Source: Stenotrophomonas sp. BIO128-Bstrain
GTDB lineage: Bacteria; Pseudomonadota; Gammaproteobacteria; Xanthomonadales; Xanthomonadaceae
Assembly (NCBI RefSeq): GCF_030128875.1
Contig: NZ_CP124620.1
Coordinates: forward strand, 4,262,501-4,326,500
Direction of reading: 5' to 3'
DNA length: 64,000 bases
A program made the position numbers and the translations under genes. Below the pieces are notes generated by a model that was given only the letters and a program-made list of their open reading frames with translations, ran no database searches and was not told where the DNA came from. Every line of letters starts with the position of its first letter. Position 1 is the first letter of the stretch. Below are positions 1 to 7,010 of the stretch, one piece after another.

Positions 1-835
1 GCAGCGAGAGCATCAATGCGTTCATCGGCGCATCCATCCACGCCGGCACCGGCCGCCACCAGTAATTGACCAGCACGTTGAACGCCTCCAGCCCTTCCAT
101 GTGGTGCCACCACAGCGATGGAATGAACACGGCATCGCCCGGCCCCAGCTCGGCCACCTGTGCGTGCGCCAGTGCCGCGCTGAAGCGTGGAAACCGCACC
201 AGGTCCGGTGCGGCGAAATCGACCAGGCTGACCGCCTGCCCGGCCGGCGTGAAATCCAGTGGCCCGATATACAGATTGCCCACCTGCGATGGGGGGAACA
301 GGGTGACGCGGCGGCGGCCGGCGGCTACGCAGGCCAGGTTGTCCGGCACGTCCTGGTGGGCGGCGATGCGCGAGCGGTTGCCGATCCAGATGCTGGCCAG
401 CGGATCGTCCACCCCCAGTTCCAGCGCATTGGTCTGGCGGAAGCCAGGCAGGAAGCTGTCCAGCGTGGTCGATGCCACATAGATCGACGGCGGTGCCAGT
501 GCCGGCGCGTACTTGAGCAGGGTATCGAGCACGACCTTCAACGGGATCTGCTCGCGGCGGAAATTGAAGCCGCTCATGTCCGCGTTGTAGAACACCCGTC
601 CCCGGGCCTCCGGTGGCGCCGTGGTGGCAGTGACCGGCAGCGCGCCGTGATCGAACTGCTTGAGATGGTCAACCGCCGCCTGCGCGGACCGGGTCGCTGC
701 GGCGACCAGCGGCCACCCGGCCACCAGCCCGCGGATCACCTTCGGCGTGGTCCAGCCGGGCAACTGCGCGTGCAGCTGCGCCGGATCCAGATCATGCAGT
801 TCCTCGATCGGGCCGGGCATGGCGGACATCGGCAT
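1..835 (-). CDS. cupin-like (Cupin_8/JmjC-type) protein, 3' end outside window
   Basis: The reading frame starts at ATG 835 and runs off the left edge, giving about 278 residues without a stop. It shows the JmjC-like iron site: His160-Gln-Asp162 (AAHQDVPDN) and, about 85 residues later, GDAVFIPSLWWHHMEG with His244/245, the usual HxD...H triad. This family (Cupin_8) contains 2-oxoglutarate/Fe(II) hydroxylases and related non-enzymatic folds; the substrate cannot be told. It lies 105 bp downstream of the TonB-dependent receptor on the same strand. In Xanthomonadales and Caulobacterales such cupins often sit between TonB receptors and flavin-dependent tryptophan-halogenase-like genes, so a halogenase-like gene may follow outside the window (inference). 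ATGs at 829 and 820 are alternative starts. Confidence 0.8.
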   Translation of the reverse strand, partial: MPMSAMPGPIEELHDLDPAQLHAQLPGWTTPKVIRGLVAGWPLVAAATRSAQAAVDHLKQFDHGALPVTATTAPPEARGRVFYNADMSGFNFRREQIPLKVVLDTLLKYAPALAPPSIYVASTTLDSFLPGFRQTNALELGVDDPLASIWIGNRSRIAAHQDVPDNLACVAAGRRRVTLFPPSQVGNLYIGPLDFTPAGQAVSLVDFAAPDLVRFPRFSAALAHAQVAELGPGDAVFIPSLWWHHMEGLEAFNVLVNYWWRPVPAWMDAPMNALMLSL

Positions 836-887
836 CCTGATGGCAGGGGCGGGTGGCGCCCACGGTAGCGCGCAGGTGAGGGAAGCG

Positions 888-914
888 GAAGGCCGCGGGA
901 TGAGCGCGGCCTTC
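888..914 (-). terminator. hairpin after TonB receptor gene
   Basis: Perfect 10-bp inverted repeat GAAGGCCGCG/CGCGGCCTTC (888-897 and 905-914) with a 7-nt loop, 27 bp after the receptor stop codon. The minus-strand continuation is only weakly T-rich, so it may attenuate rather than stop transcription into the cupin gene. Confidence 0.5.
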
Positions 915-940
915 CGGTGCTGCAGCTCGGCAGTGCCGAC

Positions 941-3900
941 TCAGAACTTGTAACGGACGCCGAACATGTACCGCGGGCCGGTCTGGGTGGCGTAGCGCAG
1001 CATGTTGGTGTGGCGCGAGTAGGTGCGCATGGTCTCGTCGGTCAGGTTGATCGCTTCCAGGCTCAGGGTCAGCTGCTCGCTGACCGCGTAGCTGATGTTG
1101 AGATCAAGCTGGCCGTAGGCTTCGGTGTAGTTCGGGTTGGGGCCCTGGCCGCCGATGCCGTTGAGGAACTTGTCGCGCCAGTTGTAGGCCGCACGCACCT
1201 GCCAGGCGTTCTTGTCGTAGAACAGCACCGCGTTGGCAGAATCGCTGAGGCCGATCATCGGATACTGGTCGCCCAGGCTGAGGTTGTCGAAGGTCAGGCC
1301 GGACTTCACCTTGGTGTAGTTCGCCGCGACGCCAAAGCCGGACTGGCCGAACAGATGCTGCACGGCCACTTCCCAACCCTGGAGGTGGTCCGAACGCTGG
1401 TTGGCCGGCAGGGTGACGTCAAACCCGGCAATCGGATCACCCGGCTGGCCGACGATGCTGCCGGTCTGCTGCCCTGCGGAATTGACGCCGGTGGAGGTCA
1501 CGCCCGGGTCGCCGGCATGGTTGGTGAAGATGTAGTTGCGGATGCACACCGTATCGGTGGCCACGCAGCCCGATGCCAGTGCCTCGTTCCAGTAGGCGCC
1601 GCCCACGGGGGTGTGCAGGCTGCCTGCATCCTCACGCGCGATCGTATTGCTGATGAAGTTCTTGATGTTCTTGCGGAAGAAGCCGACCGAGGCGTAGCTG
1701 GCCTCTCCGTAGTACCACTCCAGCGAGAGATCGAAGTTGTCCGAGAGCAACGGCTCCAGTGCCGGGTTGCCACGCGAGCCGGTGCCGCCCTGGGTGCGCA
1801 CGATGTTGTCCAGACGCTGCCCGCTTTCGATCTGCGTCCAGCCTGGACGGCCGAGACTGCGGCTGTAGCTGCCGCGCAGCGCCAACGATTCGCTCAGGTC
1901 CAGCTTCAGGTCGAGATTGGGCAGGATGTAGTCGTACTTGCCCTTGCCACCCACGAAGGCGCCTTCGTCGGCGTAGGTGATGTTGAACTCGTTGAGCGAA
2001 TTCCAGCTGATGGAGGTCGGGACGCGCACCAGCGCCTGCGATTCCACCTCGGTTTCTTCGTAGCGCACACCCGCGGCAATATGCAGCGGCATGTTCCAGT
2101 CAAAGGTAGTGCGGTATTGCAGGTAGGCGCTCTTGGACGTTTCCGTGGTGCGGATGTCCTCGGAGTATTCCGTCGGGGCGACATAGCAGGTGGGGCAGGC
2201 CGGTTCCACGCCATTGGCCACCTGGGCGGCACGATCGCGCAGGCGGTCGAAATCGAACACCAGGAACTGGCCCGTCAGGCGCGGATCGTTGTGGCCGGAG
2301 AACGCCTTGAAGTACTTGGCCATGTCATCGGCGTACCAGATGCTGTCATCGTAGTCCGCAGGCGTACCGACGCCGCCCCAGCTGTCTCGCTGCATGATGG
2401 CCGCCGCCGAGCGGTTGTCCACCTTGGTGTGGCCCACGCCGAAATCCAGCGCGGAGTAGTCGGCAAAGCGGAACACGCCCTTGGCCTGCAGCTGCTCCAC
2501 TTCAGACTTGTTGTAGCTGTTCTGGAAGACCGAGCCGGTCACCAGGGCATCCGATGCCTGGATGCCGCCAGGAGGCAGTGCGATGTTGATGATGGGGAGG
2601 TCGCCGCTGTAATCGACCGTGGTCTTGCCACGCACGTAAGCGGCGACGCCAAGCACGCCCGCCGAGCCGTAGGGGCCATCGGGCTGCGATTCGGCACTGG
2701 CGCGGTTGTAGTCGAAGGTCATGTCCAGCGCGTCGTTGACCTCCCACTCGACGTTGAAGCCTACCGCTTCCATGTTGTTCTTGGTCGCCAGCTTCATGCC
2801 GCCCATGGCCACGTCGCCGTTGACCACGTCTTCGCTGTAGACGATCGGCGCGGCAACCGGGCCGTTGGTCCAGGTGCTGTCGCCGGGGCCGTAGTTGAAC
2901 CACACCGACAGTTCGCTGCGCTGCTGCTGGACCTTGTTCTCGACATAGGTGTAGTCCAGCGTGGTGGTCACGTTGTCCAGCGGCTTCCACTGGAACGTGG
3001 CCTGCCCGTTGGTGCGCTGGCGCTGTACCGCATTGACGTTGTAGGCCGAGTTCTGCGGGCGGCCATAGATATCATCGGGGCCCGGGCGGTTGGTGATCCG
3101 GTCGGCATAGCCCGTGCCGGGTTGTGGCAATGCCCGCCAGTCGGTGGTGTCGCTGCCACGAAGCGTCGCCCAGCCTTCGGCAACGGTCGCCTGGTTGAAG
3201 CCGGAATCGCGTTCCTGGTGGCTGGCACTGAGTGCAACGCCGAAGCGTCCGTCGGCGTAGGTCTGGCTGAAGATGCCCGACAGCTCACCGGTGATGTTGG
3301 ACCCTTGCAGCGTGCGCGGCACGTTGTCGTTGGAGGTGTCGTGCACCGCCTTCAGGCCCAGGCTGACGACCGGCGCCGCCTCCAGTGGACGCAGCGTCTT
3401 GATGTTGATGGTGGCACCGATGCCGCCGGTCGGATTGTCGGCGCGGGTGGTCTTGTAGACCTCCACGGCCGAAATCGATTCGGAGGCGATGTTCGCAAAG
3501 TCGAACGATCGCGAGCCGTTCAGGCCGGCACCGCCGTTGCCGAGGTTGGACGCCGGCATCTGCCGGCCGTTCAGGAGCACCAGGTTGTAGTCCGGGCCGA
3601 TGCCGCGGACGGTCACCTTGGAGCCCTCGCCGCTGGAGGTACGGTCGATCGACACGCCGCTGATGCGCTGCAGCGATTCGGCCAGGTTGGTATCCGGGAA
3701 CTTGCCGATGTCCTCGGCAACGATGCCGTCGACCACGCCCTGGCTGTCGCGCTTGAGGTTCATCGACGAGGTGAGGCTGCCACGGATGCCGGTGACCTGC
3801 ACCGCATCCAGCGTGGTGGGGTCGACGCCATTCGGGGCTGTCGTGGAGGTTTCCCGGGCCGCGGGATCCTGCGCCCAGGCCGGGCCGGCCAGGACAGCGA

Positions 3901-3952
3901 GAAGTGCGGAGGTGAGCATCGCCTTGCGGGGTACGGCCTTGTACGTCTTCAT
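941..3952 (-). CDS. TonB-dependent outer-membrane receptor
   Basis: A 1003-residue outer-membrane, TonB-driven active transporter. I chose ATG 3952 (MKTYKAVPRKAMLTSALLAV...) because it gives a normal signal peptide ending AWAQ and is preceded by GGGGAGGG; the frame extends 36 codons further upstream without a signal. After the signal come a TonB-box-like stretch (DAVQVTG), the plug domain (EDIGKFPDTNLAESLQRI, then VTVRGIG and LLNGRQMP) and a long beta-barrel ending in the canonical terminal Phe (GVRYKF). The size and plug motifs fit the large carbohydrate-type receptors of Xanthomonadaceae. It is divergent from the sugar MFS gene and has a LacI-type operator 89 bp upstream, so a saccharide ligand, probably a beta-glucoside oligomer given the GH3 enzyme, is inferred. 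Confidence 0.93.
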   Translation of the reverse strand: MKTYKAVPRKAMLTSALLAVLAGPAWAQDPAARETSTTAPNGVDPTTLDAVQVTGIRGSLTSSMNLKRDSQGVVDGIVAEDIGKFPDTNLAESLQRISGVSIDRTSSGEGSKVTVRGIGPDYNLVLLNGRQMPASNLGNGGAGLNGSRSFDFANIASESISAVEVYKTTRADNPTGGIGATINIKTLRPLEAAPVVSLGLKAVHDTSNDNVPRTLQGSNITGELSGIFSQTYADGRFGVALSASHQERDSGFNQATVAEGWATLRGSDTTDWRALPQPGTGYADRITNRPGPDDIYGRPQNSAYNVNAVQRQRTNGQATFQWKPLDNVTTTLDYTYVENKVQQQRSELSVWFNYGPGDSTWTNGPVAAPIVYSEDVVNGDVAMGGMKLATKNNMEAVGFNVEWEVNDALDMTFDYNRASAESQPDGPYGSAGVLGVAAYVRGKTTVDYSGDLPIINIALPPGGIQASDALVTGSVFQNSYNKSEVEQLQAKGVFRFADYSALDFGVGHTKVDNRSAAAIMQRDSWGGVGTPADYDDSIWYADDMAKYFKAFSGHNDPRLTGQFLVFDFDRLRDRAAQVANGVEPACPTCYVAPTEYSEDIRTTETSKSAYLQYRTTFDWNMPLHIAAGVRYEETEVESQALVRVPTSISWNSLNEFNITYADEGAFVGGKGKYDYILPNLDLKLDLSESLALRGSYSRSLGRPGWTQIESGQRLDNIVRTQGGTGSRGNPALEPLLSDNFDLSLEWYYGEASYASVGFFRKNIKNFISNTIAREDAGSLHTPVGGAYWNEALASGCVATDTVCIRNYIFTNHAGDPGVTSTGVNSAGQQTGSIVGQPGDPIAGFDVTLPANQRSDHLQGWEVAVQHLFGQSGFGVAANYTKVKSGLTFDNLSLGDQYPMIGLSDSANAVLFYDKNAWQVRAAYNWRDKFLNGIGGQGPNPNYTEAYGQLDLNISYAVSEQLTLSLEAINLTDETMRTYSRHTNMLRYATQTGPRYMFGVRYKF

Positions 3953-4040
3953 GATGATCCCTCCCCAGGGAATTCGATCGTGGCGGTTCTGCGTTGTGTC
4001 GGCGCGGGTTCCAGTGCGCACGGCCCGGATTGGAGCCATG

Positions 4041-4058
4041 GTTGACAGCGTTGTCAAC
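4041..4058. promoter_or_regulatory. LacI-type operator upstream of TonB receptor
   Basis: GTTGACAGCGTTGTCAAC is an 18-bp near-perfect palindrome (two mismatched positions) with the central CG typical of LacI-family sites. It matches the sites at 4288, 6894 and 6920, and the LacI regulator is encoded in the same locus. Confidence 0.75.
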
Positions 4059-4287
4059 AAACGACGTCCCCGCTGCGCTTTGCCTGGCCATCGTCACGCG
4101 TTCCACGTTGCCTGCACATCCGGCACCTGCGCGGCGGAAGCACTGCAACGCAGGCGTTGTGGCCCGATTTCACCGGGACGTCGGCCGCCGGAAGGAGGAT
4201 GCACACGCGTTGTGCAGTGCAGAACGAAACTGCGCGAAGTGAATCGCGTGCACGCACCGCAGCATCGCGGGCCACGGACAGCGGATG

Positions 4288-4305
4288 GCTGACAGCGCTG
4301 GACAA
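4288..4305. promoter_or_regulatory. degenerate LacI-type operator upstream of MFS gene
   Basis: GCTGACAGCGCTGGACAA keeps the left half and centre of the operator (TGACAGCGCTG) but has a damaged right half. It lies 69 bp before the MFS start. The rest of the 313-bp divergent region 4061-4373 shows no further recognisable element. Confidence 0.5.
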
Positions 4306-4373
4306 TCGCGGTCCAAGCAGGTTCCATGTCTGGCCGCCGACTGGCCGGCTCTCCCAATCTGGAAGGACATGCA

Positions 4374-5651
4374 ATGGACACTCCTGCTGCCGTCCGCGGA
4401 CAACATGTGCAAAGCAATGGCGTTGCACTGGCCGTGGTCACCGCCATCTTTTTCATGTGGGGTTTCCTCACCTGCCTCAACGACATCCTGATTCCGCACC
4501 TGAAGGCGGCGTTCGCGCTCACCTGGGTGCAGGCGATGCTGGTCCAGTTCACCTTCTTCGGCGCGTACTTCCTGATGTCGCTGCCCGCCGGTCGCCTTGT
4601 CGCGGCGGTGGGCTACAAGCGCGGCATCGTTGCCGGCCTGGCCATCGCCGGTGTGGGCGCGCTGTTGTTCTGGCCGGCGGCACAGGCGCATGTGTATGGC
4701 CTGTTCCTCGGCGCGCTGTTCGTGCTGGCCACCGGCATCACCGTGCTGCAGGTCGCTGCCAATCCCTATGTTGCGCTGCTCGGTCCGGAGCAGACCAGTT
4801 CCAGCCGGCTGACCCTGGCGCAGTCGATGAACGCGCTGGGCACCACGATCGCGCCGTTGTTCGGCGGCCTGCTGATTCTCTCGGCCGCGCCGCGCACCGC
4901 CGATGAACTGGCCCTGCTGCCGCAGGCCGAGGCACTGGCTTACCGCGCCGCCGAAGCGCAATCGGTGCAGCTGCCGTACTTCGGCCTGGCCGTCGCGCTG
5001 TTCGTGCTGGCGGTGGCGATCTGGATGTTCCGCCTGCCGGCCATTCCCGGCGTGGAAGGCGCGGCCGCCACCGGCAGTGGCCGCCTGCGCGATGCGCTGC
5101 GCCATCGCCACCTGCGCTATGGCGTGCTGGCCATCTTCTTCTACGTGGGCGCGGAGGTCTCGATCGGCAGCGTGCTGGTCAATTTCCTTTCGATGCCCGG
5201 TATCGGTGAGGGGCTGACCGAGCAGGAAGCCACGCGCTACGTGTCGCTGTATTGGGGGGGGGCGCTGGTCGGCCGTCTGCTGGGTGCGGCATTGCTGACC
5301 CGGCTGGACCCGCGCCGCATGCTGGGGGTCTTCGCGTTGATCGTGATCGCCCTGCTGACGGTGACGATGCTCGGCAGCGGCAACCTGGCCAAGTGGAGCG
5401 TGGTCAGCATCGGCCTGTTCAACTCGATCATGTTCCCGACCATCTTCGCGCTGGCCATCGCCCGCCTGGGCACGTTGACCGGGCAGGCCTCCAGCCTGCT
5501 GGTGATGGCGATCGTGGGCGGCGCGGTGATCCCGCTGGCGATGGGCTGGCTGGCCGACCATCACGGGCTGCAGGTGTCCTTCCTGCTGCCGATGCTGTGC
5601 TACCTGTTCATTGCCTTCTACGCCTGGCGCGGTTCACGCCACAGCCACTGA
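4374..5651 (+). CDS. sugar MFS transporter (FucP/GluP family)
   Basis: A 425-residue inner-membrane protein with about 12 hydrophobic segments. The start is ATG 4374, preceded by GGAAGG at 4361-4366. It shows FucP/GluP-type features: FFMWGFLTCLNDILIPHLK in the first helix, GAYFLMSLPAGRLVAAVGYK in helices 2-3, and VLQVAANPYVALLG with SSRLTLAQSMNALGTTIAP in the middle. This family imports fucose, glucose, galactose or related monosaccharides with protons. Its place between a TonB receptor, a LacI regulator and a secreted beta-glucosidase suggests it takes up the glucose or disaccharide released in the periplasm. Convergent with the LacI gene, with 9 bp between stop codons. Confidence 0.92.
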   Translation: MDTPAAVRGQHVQSNGVALAVVTAIFFMWGFLTCLNDILIPHLKAAFALTWVQAMLVQFTFFGAYFLMSLPAGRLVAAVGYKRGIVAGLAIAGVGALLFWPAAQAHVYGLFLGALFVLATGITVLQVAANPYVALLGPEQTSSSRLTLAQSMNALGTTIAPLFGGLLILSAAPRTADELALLPQAEALAYRAAEAQSVQLPYFGLAVALFVLAVAIWMFRLPAIPGVEGAAATGSGRLRDALRHRHLRYGVLAIFFYVGAEVSIGSVLVNFLSMPGIGEGLTEQEATRYVSLYWGGALVGRLLGAALLTRLDPRRMLGVFALIVIALLTVTMLGSGNLAKWSVVSIGLFNSIMFPTIFALAIARLGTLTGQASSLLVMAIVGGAVIPLAMGWLADHHGLQVSFLLPMLCYLFIAFYAWRGSRHSH

Positions 5652-5660
5652 GGCAGGCGC

Positions 5661-6668
5661 TCAGCGGCGACGCGGGGGGTGCGTGGATTCGCGCACCAGC
5701 ACCGCATGGTCGACGGTGACCATGACCCCGGCCTCCGGGGAGCGGATGCGGTCGATCAACTGCTCGGTGGCCAGCCTGCCCATGGAGGCGGTCGGCTGGC
5801 GCACGGTGGTCAGCGCCGGGTAGATGTGCCCGGCGATCGGCGTGTCATCGAAGCCGCAGACCGACAGGTCGCGGGGAATGCGCAGGCCGCGCTGCCCGGC
5901 GACGCGGAACACCGCGGCGGCCATGTCATCGTTGGCGGCGAAGATCGCGCTCGGCGGCTCTGGCAGGTCCAGCAGTGCATTGGCCGCCTCGATGCCGGAT
6001 TCGAACGAGAACTGCCCGTTGACCACCAGCGCCGGATCGTAGGCGATGCCGTACTGGCGCAATGCCTGGCGGTAGCCGGCCAGACGCCACTGGCAGGCCC
6101 CGTGCGCGCGCGGGCCCTTGATATGGCCGATGCGGCGATGCCCCTGCGCGACCAGATGACCGATCAGTTCAACCACTGCGGTGGTCTCATCCATGCGCAC
6201 GCCGATGCAGCCGTCCGGATGCCGCGGTGCGATGGACGCATACGGAATCTCATGCTCTTCCAGGTAGGCCAGCACCACCGCGTCATCGGTCAGCGGCGGG
6301 ATCAGCACCACCCCGTCCGGGCGCGAATTCTCGAACAGCGCAGCCAGGTCGGGCAGGGTGCGGCGCGCCGTGCCGACCGGGCCCAGGATCAGGTTGTAGT
6401 GGTGGGCATGGCACGCCTCCAGCATCCCGTTCTGGATTTCCATGAGGTAGTTGCGCGAGGGATTGTTGTAGACCAGCGCCAGTGCATACGAGCGCTGCCC
6501 GGCCAGGCTGCGCGCGGAGAGGTTGGGCTTGTAGCCCAGCCGCGTCACGGCGGCCAGCACCCGCTCGCGGGTTTCCGCGCGCACGTTGGGCTCGTTGTTG
6601 AGCACGCGGGAGACCGTCTTGATCGATACACCCGCAACGGCGGCGACATCCTCGATACGACTACGCAT
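5661..6668 (-). CDS. LacI-family transcriptional regulator
   Basis: A 335-residue protein, the normal family length, if it starts at ATG 6668 (MRSRIEDVAAVAGVSIKTVS), with GAGAGGAA upstream. Residues about 4-24 form the LacI helix-turn-helix followed by the hinge (LNNEPNVRAETRERVLAAV, GYKPNLSARSLAG). The rest is a periplasmic-binding-protein-like effector domain (ALVYNNPSRNYLMEIQNGM; AIFAANDDMAAAVFRV; FDDTPIAGHIYPALTTVRQP). It sits between the transporter and the beta-glucosidase, and palindromes of its expected type precede the receptor, transporter and glucosidase genes. It is therefore probably the local repressor released by a sugar inducer. The inducer is unknown. Confidence 0.93.
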   Translation of the reverse strand: MRSRIEDVAAVAGVSIKTVSRVLNNEPNVRAETRERVLAAVTRLGYKPNLSARSLAGQRSYALALVYNNPSRNYLMEIQNGMLEACHAHHYNLILGPVGTARRTLPDLAALFENSRPDGVVLIPPLTDDAVVLAYLEEHEIPYASIAPRHPDGCIGVRMDETTAVVELIGHLVAQGHRRIGHIKGPRAHGACQWRLAGYRQALRQYGIAYDPALVVNGQFSFESGIEAANALLDLPEPPSAIFAANDDMAAAVFRVAGQRGLRIPRDLSVCGFDDTPIAGHIYPALTTVRQPTASMGRLATEQLIDRIRSPEAGVMVTVDHAVLVRESTHPPRRR

Positions 6669-6893
6669 GGTGCGGGGGTTCCTCTCGGAGGGGCGGGCGG
6701 CCAGGTGCCGATGGTAGTGCGCGTGTGTCACATCGATGTTGCCGATGCAGGCGGATGTTGCCATGCCGGCGACGTGCGTGGCGGGTTCGGGTTTTCCATG
6801 CCGCGATGCAGCAGTTCAAGCACGGCCTGGACATCATCTCCGGTGGTGATCCCCGCTGCAGCGGGACGCCGTTCGCAAGCGGGGCCGCGGGCG

Positions 6894-6911
6894 GTTGACA
6901 GCGTTGCCATG
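6894..6911. promoter_or_regulatory. LacI-type operator 1 upstream of GH3 gene
   Basis: GTTGACAGCGTTGCCATG matches the operator at 4041 in its first 13 bases and has a degenerate right arm. It is centred about 24 bp upstream of the second operator, a spacing that would place two dimers on one face of the helix. Confidence 0.6.
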
Positions 6912-6917
6912 GGCTTA

Positions 6918-6935
6918 TATGACAGCGCTGTCAGA
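6918..6935. promoter_or_regulatory. LacI-type operator 2 upstream of GH3 gene
   Basis: TATGACAGCGCTGTCAGA contains TGACAGCGCTGTCA (6920-6933), a perfect 14-bp palindrome and the best operator in the locus. It ends 77 bp before the glucosidase start. The remainder of region 6669-7010 holds only a palindrome CCCGCTGCAGCGGG (6852-6865) of unknown role. Confidence 0.78.
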
Positions 6936-7010
6936 GAGGGGCGCTGACCGCTGCCCGGCTGCGGTCCCGCCCGTTCCGTTCGCGCGTATTTCATCAGAGG
7001 AAGATGTCCA

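Noticed and set aside
917-4045. Open frame of over 1000 codons opposite the TonB receptor
   Set aside because: It mirrors the receptor in a high-GC genome; no domain, start signal or plausible composition, whereas the minus-strand frame has signal peptide, plug and barrel motifs.
6852-6865. CCCGCTGCAGCGGG palindrome as a further LacI operator
   Set aside because: It lacks the TGACA/TGTCA arms and the central GCG seen in the other sites.
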